A DNA stretch of 64,000 bases from Phlegmacium glaucopus (GCA_015039465.1 MU130707.1:217330-281329); one strand, 5' to 3'. Counted from the first letter of the stretch, positions 1-11,313 are shown. The notes: a model not told the origin generated them from the sequence alone. Translations and numbers: made by a program.

Positions 1-168
1 ATCAGCAGATATTTTCTTTGGGCAAGGATTTAAATTTTTTATATCCCTATTGTCTTTTTCTTTTGCTTGATGAAAACTTTTTTGGCAATGTTATTTTTGG
101 ATGAAGTTGTTGGAGTAGTCCGATTGGACTTGGGGTCTGGGATGAGAGGTGTTTAAGGAACGTGTTTA

Positions 169-520
169 CAGCTATTTGCGAAATGGTAGACGTTTTGGAA
201 ATTTTCTTATCTGCGCCTTTGTTTACTGTAAACAACCAGATATAGTATAGTGCAAACAAACCGTGCCTCAATAAGGCCTCAAGGCCTCAATCCTCATTGC
301 TCCACTTTCCCCCACCTCGCGTGAAATTCACTATGTCATCGCAATATATTGATTGTTGACCCTGTTGGTGACAAGGAACCTGTACTAGATGTAAATAGCG
401 CAGCCGCTCCACTGCTTTCGGCTCATCATGCGCATCAATTCTGCCTAAATATGGGTATTTATACAAACAAAGGCACACATAAGAAATTTTTCAAAACGTC
501 TACCATTTCGCAAATAGCTG
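169..520. mobile_element. MITE-like element with 56-bp inverted ends and TA duplication
   Basis: The two ends are near-perfect inverted repeats of roughly 56 bp. Each terminus begins CAGCTATTTGCG, and the element is flanked on both sides by TA (167-168 and 521-522). TA target duplication with short TIRs is the hallmark of Tc1/mariner-derived MITEs. No coding capacity is visible inside. The inner part of the terminal motif (AATGGTAGACGTTTT) recurs as single ends near 634 and 8814, so the family has other, partial copies in this window. Assignment to Tc1/mariner is inferred from the TA duplication only. Confidence 0.5.
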
Positions 521-542
521 TAAGTGATAAGCTAGCTGCACA

Positions 543-2030
543 GTATAGCGTTGTGGGCAGGAGTCGCTGTTTTATTATAATTGCGTGAGTCCTAATCCCA
601 CAAAAAGATTCTGTTTACAACAACAATATGCAAAATGGTAGACGTTTTCAAAAATTTGCCATGTGCATCTTTCTTTGTACAAATGCCAATAATCAGGCAG
701 AGTTGAACCCTCGCGCCTTTAATTATGGTGACCTGATATTACAGAGGGTGATATAGCGGCGCCATATATAATAGTAAATATGATGAATAACTTCCGCTAT
801 ATATCAGAGGAACAAAAGAACATTCTCACCTTGTGCCCTAAAGACATCGAGACTGCAATGGCTGTCCAATAATCTTACCATCAACAAGGGCCACATATTA
901 CAAGGATAATAGTCATATGGAGCCGAGAAAGACTCTTAATACTTCTACAAAACACATGACAACCAAATGTGCTTTGTAGAGGTATTAGAGCACAATCGGG
1001 CGCTGTCCGTGGTAAACGATGTCGAGAATGCGGCGCTGTAAGAAATTACGTGATGAGATGAGGCGCGGTACGTGATCTGGAATGTGGGGCGTTAGAGTAC
1101 ACTACTGGCTCTGGTGGCTACCCTCGAACCCTTCCAGATGATCATCCATGCCAAAAAGAAATCCAGAAATTTTTCATGGTGAGTATTCGCATAGTACGGT
1201 CTCCATGCCGGGCCACGTTATATGTTCTCCAGCTGCAATGGATTAGCAGAGATACGCCGCTTGTAAAATGGAGCTGCATAATTATGAATAGCTCTATCTT
1301 CAAGGAAAGACGTCCATTCCTCGAGTGGGTGAACGAGTGATGCCCAGGACGGCACCTCCTCGAATGGCTTGTTAGGATCCCGACGAAAGGCTTCATCTTG
1401 TTCTTTGCTAGTCACACCGACGCCACGGCGAAGACCCAATGTGATCTTCCAGTTGTATGCCTCCACCATACTTTCTACAAGGGAGGCTAAGATTGCGTAT
1501 CGTAGCGGATTGGGGTCTTTGGGGTCGGGTATGTCTTTGATACGCCAGCGAGCCCGACGCCAGAAGTAGTCGCTTTCGAGCATGACGTAGTTTTGCTGAT
1601 CAGCACAAAGAGCGTCGTGCAGACGATAGAGCGATCTCAGGGAAGTATCGCGAAGCTGGAAGAGGGGAAATGATCGGAGTCTCCTGTAGTTTTCCTCCAC
1701 GTAGTATCGCTGATGAACGATGTCGGGATGGTCTCTGATCTCTAGGGGATCTAACGGGATCGGAAGCCTGTACCTCCAAGGAAGAGGCCACAGGAGTTTC
1801 CAAAGTGTAAGCCAGGGATGTGGGCAGCTTCGAGGACACTTCAGTGCCAACGCAACAAACTGAAGGAGCAAAGCAATCATACTATTTCAGACCGCGCCAT
1901 GTTGAAGCCAACTTGAGATTTCCTATCAGGTGGAAAATGCGACGAAATATGTGGAAGGTCATCGCAAAATCGATGATCAGCTTTGTTTGCATTGATGTAT
2001 ATGTTGGAAGTCACGCAGTCACCTGAAAGT
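543..2030. repeat. Segmental duplication, copy A
   Basis: About 1.5 kb that is repeated in direct orientation at 8746-9857 continuing at 18379-18755. The two copies share the non-coding 5' part (for example the region around 720-1140 and 8858-9310) and the 220-codon ORF at 1218-1880. Copy A is uninterrupted; copy B is split by the 8.5-kb transposon. Small indels and substitutions separate them. The part from 543 to 1217 contains no gene that I can support. Confidence 0.8.
1218..1880 (-). CDS. Hypothetical protein of duplicated locus, copy A
   Basis: An uninterrupted 220-residue frame, start ATG at 1880 and stop at 1218, in a single exon. The N-terminal 40 residues are rich in Leu and Trp and could be a membrane anchor. 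The rest is hydrophilic, with many Arg, Asp and Trp residues and Pro-Asp-Pro-Lys-Asp-Pro around residue 122. I do not recognise the family. The best support that it is a real gene is the second copy at 9389-9857/18379-18549, which keeps the same frame apart from a nonsense codon and a one-base deletion. Further 5' exons cannot be excluded. Confidence 0.5.
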   Translation of the reverse strand: MIALLLQFVALALKCPRSCPHPWLTLWKLLWPLPWRYRLPIPLDPLEIRDHPDIVHQRYYVEENYRRLRSFPLFQLRDTSLRSLYRLHDALCADQQNYVMLESDYFWRRARWRIKDIPDPKDPNPLRYAILASLVESMVEAYNWKITLGLRRGVGVTSKEQDEAFRRDPNKPFEEVPSWASLVHPLEEWTSFLEDRAIHNYAAPFYKRRISANPLQLENI

Positions 2031-2095
2031 TCAAATTCAATATTTGAGCTATGTTTTGCCCAACTTGAACGTACCACCTGCAAGTCACCCATCAC

Positions 2096-3567
2096 ATGCT
2101 TTGCCCTTTGAGCGGCCTCAATCCACTTGGTGGTCCCATTACTCTAGTTGGAAATGAAGATATTGGTACGACGATACCAACTGAAATGGCTTCTGAGGTT
2201 ATCTCATATGGGGAGATCTCTTCGAGTCTCGAAGATCTGGCCTCCATCATCTTAAACGCGCTTGAAATGACGTTGCCGCCACCAGAAGACAGAGGCATCC
2301 AGGACGCTCTCAAACTTCCCGATGGCGTGTCAGATTGGGAGTACTTCCATCCCATTGCTATCGGGCACTTTGACGAAGAAGGAGTATGTCCTGTAGATGA
2401 ACGCGGCCGCTACCCCTCCGGTCGTGACGTTCAAATTCGACGTGTTACAGAGTATTATGGCCATGGAGGGTTCCTTGCTTACTTGGTTGAGGATGAAGGA
2501 GGGGGAGAGCGAACGGTGGAGGAGGCAACATGGTGTAGCCCTGGTTGCAACTTATTCGTGCTGCGAGGATGTTTGGAATATCTTCGTGTTTGGCTTGACC
2601 CATCTCTGCCGCAGCGCGTCGCATTCATGGACTCTGCGCCTTCAATGAGTTTGGAGGGTGAACTTTATGAGATTCTCAATTCACGCCACGAAAGAAGAGG
2701 TATGATTGCAAGTTTTCACTGATGCAGAGACTACATTGTCAAGTTTTTAGGATCTCCGACACACTTATTGCCAAGTATTCAATACGGCGACATTCCAAAA
2801 ACGTGGGACCAAGATCAGTGGAATTACTTGAAAGCTCGTAAAGGATCTCATCACACGTCACGAGCAATACGCGCAGGTTTGAGGGGTGAGGGGCTCTTAC
2901 CAGCTTTATATGGTGATTTTCAATGTTGGCTTTCAATGCGGCCAGATATGTGAGTCCCATCGTTTGTCTTATTAAACATTGATTACGATCAGCTTTCAGT
3001 TGGCCTTCTCCGAATGCTTCAGCGACACCTACATTCACGCAGCCAAGTCTAACTTCCGGCCTGAGCGATCGATTTTTGCAACTTCCTACCGAAATTCGGC
3101 TAGAGATCCTTCGGGAGCTTCCTATTCGTGACCTTCTTGCACTGTCGTCCGCCTCAAGAAGCCTTCGCGCATCTATAACTGAACCTGCCTTTCTAAACCA
3201 GGTCATCAAGGAAGCTGTGCTGAGGGGGTCTGAGTTTTGGATCCTTCCCGTTGCCGCGATACCTGGCGAAGTGGAACGAGCTTGGGAGGTAGCTAATCAG
3301 TGGCTTGTTATGGCATCCTCGAATCGTGCGCGTGAAGTCCAGCCAACGAAGTCCCCCTTCAACTCACCATCATTTCCATTCGTCGCATTCGTGCATGCAT
3401 GTTATGGGTCGGATTCGATGAGGAATCGCCAACGCTTCTGGAACATTGTTAAGCAATTTGACGGTATATGGAGAGACTATCGACTCAATGGATGGCAGAG
3501 GGACATTTTCACGTCCTACGGAGAGGCTCCCTTAGACACATCTAATCGTAAATTTGTAGCGAATTGA
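2096..3567 (+). CDS. F-box protein with N-terminal extension (3 exons)
   Basis: Model join(2096..2699,2751..2949,3000..3567), 456 residues. The introns are 51 and 50 bp with GT-AG ends, and both keep the frame. An F-box-like segment starts near residue 294 (LPTEIRLEILRELPIRDLLA) and is followed by about 150 residues containing Trp-rich segments. The N-terminal 290 residues carry acidic patches and no domain I know. F-box proteins are Skp1-binding adaptors of SCF ubiquitin ligases; the substrate cannot be told from sequence. The ATG at 2096 is the first in frame. The acceptor at 2999 was chosen over the AG at 2992 because only it preserves the frame. Large, diverse F-box families are usual in mushrooms. 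Confidence 0.8.
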
Positions 3568-4421
3568 ACTCGTAGATCGAGCGAGCCTCATCAATTGCTT
3601 ATTGAAATTTGGAATTGAGATTATTACTCTCAAATAGCATCATGTTATCAATCGATGACAACGGAGTCCCACCCTCAACGTTCTATTCATTGCTTATATA
3701 ATCCTTTCGTGCACGCAGTTTTGACAATGGCTTACACGAGCTTAACCCAGAGCACGCTTTAAGCTATTTTTAGGCCGCTTCGGAGATATCGCCGATCGTA
3801 TCAATACAAGATCGGTCTTTCAGCCAAGCGAGCACGTGATTCCGAAAAGTCCCAAGATATCTTCAGGGTCCTGCGCGCCTATTCTCACTTTCACATCTCC
3901 TTCCGGCTCTCGCCCTCGTTCAGACACCGGGGTTCCACCTGCCACTCTAATAAATGTGAAAGTTGGCGGAAGGTCACACGATGAGCGCGAAGATAACTTT
4001 GATTGAACCTACTTTCCTTGCGGTGAATTTTAATAATTTTACGGAAACACATACACGAAGCGTGTCTAAAGCAACGCACCAAGTCCTGACAAAATATCAA
4101 ACTCTTCCGTGAATCTTAACAGGCATTCTCTGCATGCTTTCATCGTCACTTCATTAGATACAAACGAAATCGAGGGTATGTACATAAGAGAAAAATAAAC
4201 TGATTCTTGAGAAGAAGGCGCACAACATCAAATCAGATTCCAAAATTCCAACAAAGATGCTAGTAAAATCTGTATATTTCGGAGGATTTTATAGTGGCAT
4301 GAAACTTAAAAAGATTAAGATATATTTTGCTACTTGCATACGACGACAACATTTTCTCCACATTTTTGGAATGAAATCCTACATGTACATCTATAGATAC
4401 GCTGCCACTTTTTCCCATAGT
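3568..4421. other. Intergenic region without a recognisable gene
   Basis: Between two genes pointing toward each other. AT-rich, with only short random frames. A CACGTG palindrome lies near 3833. I see no repeat shared with the rest of the window. Confidence 0.5.
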
Positions 4422-5613
4422 TTATAAACTGGTTTTGAAGGAAATTTCTATAAAGGACGTGTTAGTTCTCGCAAGAAAGAGGTTTATAATTAAATCACGA
4501 CAAACAAGTTGAATATTTTCCAGTTCAGTCACATAACCATCATGGGGACCGGGGTTTTCTGGATCGCACTCATAACCTTCAGTAGCAGCTGCAACTACTC
4601 GTCCCAACAATTCCGATGCTTCCTTATCGACCAACACGGCAATAGAGGCTGCTTCTGCCTTCACATTGGCATTATAATACGCTTTGATATTCGCTGGAGC
4701 CGCCGTGGTGGTTGGAGTTGCCTTTACTTTCGCTGTGAAAAAAGCTCCTTTCTGTGACATCCAATTCAATCAAGTAAAAAGACAATTTAACGAACAAAAA
4801 GTACCTCTCCGTTGAACGTTTCATCAACCCACATCATCTTGCTTGGAGGGTTGGATGTGAGCTTGAGACCGGCATCAAACATGACCTTCATTCTAGCCTT
4901 TGCCCCTGCCGAGGGGTCTTTCGCCGCCCATTTCGTCTCTATAGTTTGCCAGGCGGTGCAAAATCCGGCATTTGCAAGAGCAGTTTTGATTAGTTGAAGT
5001 TCCAAAATGTGATCTACGCAAATTCAGCCAATTAGCGTTTGTTGATCAAGTTAATGCGTTTAAACACAAACCACATTCAAGACCACCCGTTGCGAATGTC
5101 TAATAAAATTCATATCGTGTAAGTTCACGCAAGCTGAATGAGATAACACTCTACTCACACCGTGAGCTTTCCAAACACCATTGATGAAACCCATGCTTTG
5201 CCCACAGTTGCTTGCTGCGCTGCCACGAAAATTCATGCCGCAAAGCTGGATCTGGGGGGCGCGACGATAAAGGTGTTCGATAGATGAATCATCAGGCTCG
5301 GGCGATCGTTTATGCAAGCCTGGTGCACGCGATCCTGACGATAGTTTATGCAAGCCTGGTGCACGCGATCCTGACGATAGTTTATGCACGCCTGGTGCAT
5401 GCGATCCTGACGATACCGACGATACCGACGGACTGCGCTTACGGCCGCTGCATTTTCCCTTCGAAAGAAAAGAAAGTATTCAGAGAATTCTACTAGTTCA
5501 AAATAATAATAGGACAATACCCGTTTGGCAGCAGTGTGCGTGGTTACAACTGGTGCAGAAAGAACAGCGAACGCAAGAGACAGGAGGAATAAAATGGTAA
5601 TGTGCTTGTTCAT
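4422..5613 (-). CDS. Secreted protein with Kex2-like sites and 12-residue repeats (5 exons)
   Basis: Model complement(join(4422..4751,4805..5013,5087..5099,5159..5458,5521..5613)), 314 residues. Residues 1-20 form a clear signal peptide (MNKHITILFLLSLAFAVLSA), followed by a Lys-Arg dibasic site at the first exon end. Exon 2 encodes three near-identical 12-residue units (SSGSxAPGxHK plus L or R), again closing with Lys-Arg. The C-terminal 200 residues have several Cys and a Thr/Ala-rich linker; I do not recognise this domain. Exon 3 is only 13 nt and is inferred because it alone restores the frame between exons 2 and 4. A likely TATA box lies at 5745-5751. The role is unknown; dibasic sites around repeats suggest Kex2 maturation in the secretory pathway. 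Confidence 0.7.
5290..5420. repeat. 36-bp tandem repeat, about three units
   Basis: Three consecutive 36-bp units with few differences, each containing GCCTGGTGCA, lie inside exon 2 of the secreted-protein gene and encode its 12-residue repeats. They are followed by two GATACCGAC units. Because 36 is a multiple of three, unit gain or loss keeps the frame. Confidence 0.85.
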
Positions 5614-5744
5614 GATTTATGTAGTGTTTGCGTGATTTATTGAATCGAACCGACCAGCGGGCAGATAATTAGTTGGGGTAGTTGGGGTAGGAATGACACC
5701 AGGTCGCTCTTCTGAAGAAATAGGAACAGGGCTTTCTTCTAGCT

Positions 5745-5751
5745 TTTTATA
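5745..5751 (-). promoter_or_regulatory. TATA box of secreted-protein gene
   Basis: TATAAAA on the minus strand, about 130 bp upstream of the ATG at 5613. It is the only good TATA match in that upstream stretch. Confidence 0.4.
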
Positions 5752-5989
5752 TGGAAAAAGACCGCCGATTCAATCGAACCCCTGTAGGAAATAATACAAA
5801 CCGTATGCCATTATTCCGAGTTTCCGATTTTCCAATTTCTCCATTCCTTCCGTCTTTTATTTCCTTATATTCTTTTGTCTTTTGTCAATGGATCGTAACT
5901 AACTGTTTTCGGTACATCACATGTAACCGATGCTCTCGGGTGCAAGCAATACCTTTGAGTATATATTCCTTTCGTTCTTTGTAGCAGTA

Positions 5990-6016
5990 CCTCAGTCTTT
6001 TACTTCGAGACTGAGG
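5990..6016. other. Small inverted repeat (hairpin)
   Basis: CCTCAGTC at 5990-5997 pairs with GACTGAGG at 6009-6016. Part of the motif (TACTTCGAGACTGAG) recurs near 6110. It lies in a 900-bp non-coding stretch (5614-6550) where nothing else could be supported. Confidence 0.35.
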
Positions 6017-6559
6017 TCAGTAGCTTATTCATTCTACCATTCACAACTTCATTATTAACAATTATTAGTTATATTGTTCAACAGGTATAACTGATATAAA
6101 TAAAGCCTTCTACTTCGAGACTGAGTTATATTGTGCAATAACCCTGCATATTCAATAATTTCAATTATAGACGCTGGCATGAAATGAAACGCTGATGGAT
6201 TTATCAAATGATGTGAGCCAAAACTAACGACACCGAGTAAGTCTGCCGCTTACAATACCACTCGCTAATCATTATAAATGGGCACAGGCAATTTACCGTG
6301 AGAGATAACGCGCTAGCGAGAAAATGCCGTGAAGTAGCGTAGAATTGTTTTTTGATAGATATATAGATATCATCTTAATTCAACTCTCGTTTAATCGTAT
6401 TAGAAATCCGAAAACTTCAAGTTGATGAGAATTCCATTCGTATTTCTCACCCCGAATCAACAACGGAATTATAACGATACAGTTATTCTTATCGCCTTTG
6501 GGCGCTCTTTTTCGAACCTGCAGTGAAAATATGGCGCTCAAGATGGAGCGCTCTGGTAG

Positions 6560-7290
6560 TTTGATGCACGTGCAATTATAGACTATGTGTGTAAAACTCC
6601 CACGACATTCACGCTGATACCTCTTTCTCATCTTCTCCCCTTTCCGACCAACATAAGATTTGCGTGTCTCAAATTGCCTAAACTGTTTTAATGACGTGTG
6701 GAAGGCTGGTCCTTGATGATCAAGACGGAGAGGAATCAGGATAACACCGCTGAAACCATGATGGTGAGTACCCCGTGTATTGGCTTCGATGATCAGTGAG
6801 CTTAGTTGTGAATTATATTGCGAATATACTTCAGGCTAAGATAAGTTCAAACTCGAACAACGATTGCGATAAAGGCATCCATGGAATGTTCATCGTCAGA
6901 TCCTCTACCATCACAATTACTATTGATATTTCAAAATAGTACGTATACAATCAATTGATAATCAATATCATTTGACAGATTTCAATGAGTGAAGCTCTGA
7001 AACCAGGCTATTTACCTCGGAAAACTCGATTACCCAAAATAAGACGCGTAACCATTTTCTGCTTCAAACTAGTTAGTATGCTGATTTTGATTGTGGCGGC
7101 GACAGTTTGCTAAGATCACCACGAACTTCAAGTTTCATCAAGTTTCACCCCAGCCACTGTATTTGATATGGATTTAGACTCATAAAGCAACGGTCAGATA
7201 TGCAATAGGTCATTAAAACCGATACGAAATCATGAACCTGTAGAAAAGATATTTTACTGTAGAGAAAGCCTTCGAGACGGGCACGTCCGT
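6560..7290 (+). pseudogene. DUF6534 gene relic 1 (upstream region and dead start)
   Basis: Shares several hundred bp with the upstream regions of the DUF6534 genes, including AACCATTTTCTGCTTCAAAC, the CCCCAGCCACTGTATTTGAT box and a TATA-like CATAAAGCAACGGTCAG. The start codon at 7232 is followed almost at once by a stop (ATG AAC CTG TAG), and only the tail of exon 1 plus some intron remains. The same lesion occurs in relic 3 at 29745, so these two relics descend from one broken copy. Decay is interrupted at 7280 by CCGTGCA-type repeats. Confidence 0.65.
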
Positions 7291-7400
7291 GCAGTCCGTG
7301 GCAGTTCGTGCAAGATCCGTGCGAGAGAATTTGAGGTCCGTGCAAACTGATCTGTGCACGATTGACGTCCGTGCAGCTATGTATGACGTCCGTGCACCGG
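7281..7400. repeat. Cluster of CCGTGCA-type short repeats
   Basis: Several close variants of GTCCGTGCA occur within 120 bp, some forming imperfect palindromes with GCACG. The cluster follows directly on the DUF6534 relic. It could be a decayed minisatellite or an inserted sequence. Confidence 0.5.
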
Positions 7401-8195
7401 GTAGTCAGTTGGTTGGCTAGTGTATAAGCCTGCTCACTGGTGGGGAAGTCATATTGTATGGTCAAGGCTCTTGTATATCATTTATAACGACCTATGTAAT
7501 TGTGAAATGAAGTGTATCTGCATGGAAAAAATCCTCAATTATGTTTCGTTTTTGAGTTCTGTGGGCGGGGATTGGGATGAGTTCTTCGCTTGACTGGGGC
7601 CTCTGGATTCAAACAGTGCGAAAATGTTACCTCCTGGTATACCATATATCTACCAAGTTTCTATTGCTCCTACCAATTTAAATTTATCCTTTCTTTGCTC
7701 CAACTTTTATGGTGATTTTAAGATAGAGATGACTCGTATATGCCATGCGTAGCAATGGCCCTCACCTGCAAGTATGTATAATAAGTTCCACATTCGCGCT
7801 GATATATCTTCTCACCTTTCCACCCAATGTAAGATTTGTGTGCCTCTGGTTTGGCCAGTCGTTCCCTGATTTGCATCCTTACGATTGTTTGAATGATGTG
7901 TGGAAGGCTTGTCAATGATCCTTGATGATCAAGAGAAAGAAGAATCAAGATAATACCGCTGAAACCAAGAGGTAAGTACCCAACGTAATGGCTTCCCGTG
8001 AGCTTAGTTGTGAAGAATACTGCGAACATACTTCAGGCTAAAATATATTCGAACTTGAATAACAACGCATCCGTGGAAAATGATGGAATACTTGTCAGAT
8101 CCTTCACCATCACAATTGATAATGAAACATTAATACCTACCGCTCGTAAATTGATCAATAATCATTCTCCTGTTGACAGGTTTCAATGAGGGAAG

Positions 8196-8658
8196 TGTTA
8201 AAATGAACTGTTCTACAGGCTCACTGGGGATAGCAGTGGACCCTCGCAATCGCGCGAGGGTATTCATTATTACGAGTCCCCTTTAGGGGCTCGTTCTTAT
8301 AAGCGGATGTGGCTTTCAAATTCAAAGGTAACGCAAGACTTGCCGGTAACTTCCGTGATTGCACGTGTTGATGGTGATGGCCTTGTTTGCCGCGCGAAAA
8401 CAATTTACTCAACGCTCAAGAAGACGCTATAAAAATACCAAAAAAATACCAGTATAATTTCATTTGAAGGGACTCGTATATGCCACGCGGAGCGATGGCC
8501 CTCACCCACAAGTTATAACTATGTACTTATGTAGATACGAAACAATAAAGCAGAATAAGGAATGGTCTGAAATGGTACGAAGTAAAAAAAGGACTAGCGG
8601 GCCACAAGAATGTAAGGGCCGGGTAACAATGTCTTGCGGTGTGCTCGATATTCCAACA
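8196..8658 (-). mobile_element. Solo LTR of the Gag-only copia family
   Basis: Reverse complement of the LTR found at 24363 and 25777, running from TGTTAAAATGAAC to TATTCCAACA. It is flanked by the 5-bp duplication GGAAG (8191-8195 and 8659-8663), which shows insertion followed by LTR-LTR recombination. It contains a 240-bp foreign insertion at 8273-8512. Confidence 0.85.
8273..8512. mobile_element. 240-bp insertion inside the solo LTR
   Basis: Interrupts the LTR between two copies of TTA (8270-8272 and 8513-8515). One end is a short palindrome (CGAGTCCCC...GGGGCTCG). The last 45 bp recur at about 7731-7775, so this is a repeated sequence. No TIR pair is evident and the class is unknown. Confidence 0.5.
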
Positions 8659-8745
8659 GGAAGCTAGTCTGAGATCAGGCTTACTTACCCTCAGTAAACT
8701 CGATTAACCAAAATAAGACAGTTGCGTAACCATTTTCCGCTATAG

Positions 8746-9857
8746 TGTTGCGATGTGCGTGAGTCCCAATAATCCGACAAAACGATTTTGTTTACAACAA
8801 ACAATATGCAAAATGGTAGACGTTTTCAAAAATTTGCTGTGTGCACCTTTCTTTTCGCCTTATGGTGACCTGATATTACAGAGGGTGATACAGTAGCGCC
8901 ATATATAACAGTTGTAATACAGCAAATATGATGGATAACATCCGCTATATATCAGAGGAACAAAAGAACTCAGCTTGTGTCAATGCCTCCAGGGTATGTG
9001 CCCTAAAGACATCGAAACTGCAATGGCTGTCCAATAACCTTACCATCAACAAGGGCCACATATTACAAGGATATAGTCATATGAGCCGAGAAAGACTCTT
9101 AATACTTTTACAAAACACATGACAACCAAATGTGCTTTGTAGAGGTATTAGAGCACAATCGGGCGCTGTCCGTGGTAAACGATGTCGAGAATGCGGCGCT
9201 GTAAGAAATTACGTGGTGAGATGAAGTATCCGCGGGCGCGCTACGTGATCTGGAATGTGGGGCGTTAGAGTACACTACTGGCTCTGGTGGCTACCCTCAA
9301 ACCTTTCCAGATGATCATCCATGCCAAAAATAAATCCAGAAAATTTTCATGGTGAGTACTCGCATAGTACGGTCTTCATGCCAGGCCGTTATATGTTCTC
9401 CAGCTGCAATGGATTAGCAGAGATACGCCGCTTGTAAAATGGAGCTGAATAATCATGGACAGCTCTATCTTCAAGGAAAGACGTCCATTCCTCGAGTGGG
9501 TGAACGAGTGATGCCCAGGACGGCACCTCCTCGAATGGCTTGTTAGGATCCCGACGAAAGGCTTCATCTTGTTCTTTGCTAGTCACACCAACGCCACGGC
9601 GAAGACCCAATGTGATCTTCCAGTTGTATGCCTCCACCATACTTTCTACAAGGGAGGCTAAGATTGCGTATCGTAGCGGATTGGGGTCTTTGGGGTCGGG
9701 TATGTCTTTGATACGCCAGCGAGCCCGACGCCAGAAGTAGTCGCTTTCGAGCATGACCTAGTTTTGCTGATCAGCACAAAGAGCGTCGTGCAGACGATAG
9801 AGAGATCTCAGGGAAGTATCGCGAAGCTGGAAGAAGGGAAATGATCGGAGTCTCCTG
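8746..9857. repeat. Segmental duplication, copy B (first part)
   Basis: Direct repeat of 543-2030. The copy stops at 9857, exactly at the 8-bp duplication GTCTCCTG, and resumes after the composite transposon at 18379. Confidence 0.8.
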
Positions 9858-10869
9858 TAGTGCTGTTCCGGCCCGGCTTGGCCTCAAAGCCCCGGCTTTG
9901 GCTTGGCCTGAGGCGGCTTTGGCTTTCCTAATCCTCAGGCCAAGCCAAAGCGAGGGCATCTGGGATATGGGAATTCCGACTGTCCGGCAGAGTGGCGGAC
10001 TCCGGGAATTTTCATAATCATGCCTTTGCCAAACAAACCAAGGTGTGTTGCCAAATATGTATCATGTGGTAGTGCATCGAAAACGCGACATGTACTTGTT
10101 CCTTCATCAAGGACCAAGGTTGTTCTGAGTACTCTCCTATCCTATTCTGTGTCAAACTGGCTCGGCCTTGCTCTATGGCTATATATGTAGCAAATGACAA
10201 GTTGTACGCACATTCTGCAGCGTAGATAGTGATGCCAAAGTTCGGTTCAGTTCGGTTCTTCAACCATTTTTGAAAAACCGAGAACCGAACCGAAGGCTCT
10301 CTTGCTGAACTGAACCAGAACCGGTTCTGTCGGTTCAGTCCGGTTCTAGTACCGGTTCGAACCGTTGAACTGATAAAAAAAAACCTAATAACTTATATTA
10401 TTTCGATGCAAATGGTTGCTGGGTAAGTTTAATAAGCTACTACTACTAGCATTAACAATAGTCGTCATTTGTTTGTTCGTCGTCGTTTGTTCATCGTCAT
10501 TTGTTCATTCGCTCGTTGTTGTTCATTTATCCATTGTACGGTCCATGCCTAGATTACATGTTCAGTATATTTAGCTTTTTTATGGATCACGTACTGTTTG
10601 CAGAGAATACAGGTCATCGTAGCAACATCTGACATAAATTTTGTGAGTATATGATGGAAGGATGATAAAAAATGTACTATTCAGCGTAGCTTTGTTATCC
10701 ATACTTGATTCCCCACCTGCCTATCGCCCCACTCTACACCTGGAACGTGTTTTCCTTGGCTGCCGTTGCCGCTCGTCCATCGTACTAATTCGACACCGTT
10801 TGCTCGTCGTCATGTGTCTGTCATAGTTTAGCTACATTAGATTTAATTTTAATTTTCACTCAGCTGTGG

Positions 10870-11110
10870 GGTCGAACCCTCTCTGAAGAAGTGTGAGTTG
10901 GCCATAGCACAGGTAGAAGTTGAAGATGTGGAATGGGTGCTTGGTGTAATCGAATCGACAAGTGACGACGGCTCCTCGACGGTCCCAGCGAATGAAGCGA
11001 GCGTATGGACCAAGAATCAACATTGAGAAGAAGTGGTTTCGAAAAGATATGGACGGACCAATGCCTGCATAGGCAGTAATCTGACTGCGTGTGTGGATAC
11101 CAGAGTCGGT
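10870..11110 (-). pseudogene. Captured FunK1-type kinase fragment
   Basis: On the minus strand the frame reads QITAYAGIGPSISFRNHF and then YARFIRWDRRGAVVTCRFDY, followed by a stretch ending in GQL...RGFDPT. This resembles the region preceding the kinase fold in fungal FunK1 proteins. The rest of the gene is absent. The 3' portion is partly duplicated in tandem at 11149-11260, sharing AATGAAGCGAGCGTATGGAC. Confidence 0.6.
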
Positions 11111-11260
11111 GTTGGTCTCAACGCTTGAAGAGGCGGAGGGTGTTCGACGGTCCTAGCGAATGAAGCGAGCGTATGGACCAAGAATTGGACGGACCGACGC
11201 CTGCATAGGTAGTAATCTGGCTGCGTGTGGATGCCAGACTCGGTGTCGGTCTCAACGTCA
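10978..11260. repeat. Imperfect tandem duplication inside the hAT-like element
   Basis: Two units of about 110-150 bp (about 10978-11125 and 11149-11260) share AATGAAGCGAGCGTATGGAC, CTGCATAGG and GGTCTCAACG. They show that the captured FunK1 piece was rearranged after capture. Confidence 0.65.
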
Positions 11261-11313
11261 TTCATTCGTCGTTACAAGCTTACCCTGCCCAGCCAAAGAG
11301 CAACAACAGTTCG

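Larger units (their letters stand above)
7731..8745 (+). pseudogene. DUF6534 upstream relic 2, split by a solo LTR
   Basis: Non-coding sequence matching the distal upstream region of the DUF6534 units: the GCTGAAACC...TTCAGGCTAAAATA portion at 7950-8045, and at 8664-8745 the box ending GCGTAACCATTTTC. The two halves are separated by the solo LTR at 8196-8658. No coding exon is left. The matching intact unit is the one upstream of the gene at 41541. Confidence 0.55.

Noticed and set aside
5290..5420. CRISPR-like short repeat array
   Set aside because: The units are contiguous coding tandem repeats without spacers, in a eukaryotic gene.
10240..10380. tRNA B-box-like GGTTCGAACC motifs
   Set aside because: They belong to the GGTTC-rich inverted repeats of the hAT-like element and no cloverleaf can be drawn.
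10860..10900. tRNA-like GGTCGAACCC
   Set aside because: It reads as part of the captured FunK1 coding fragment and lacks an A box.
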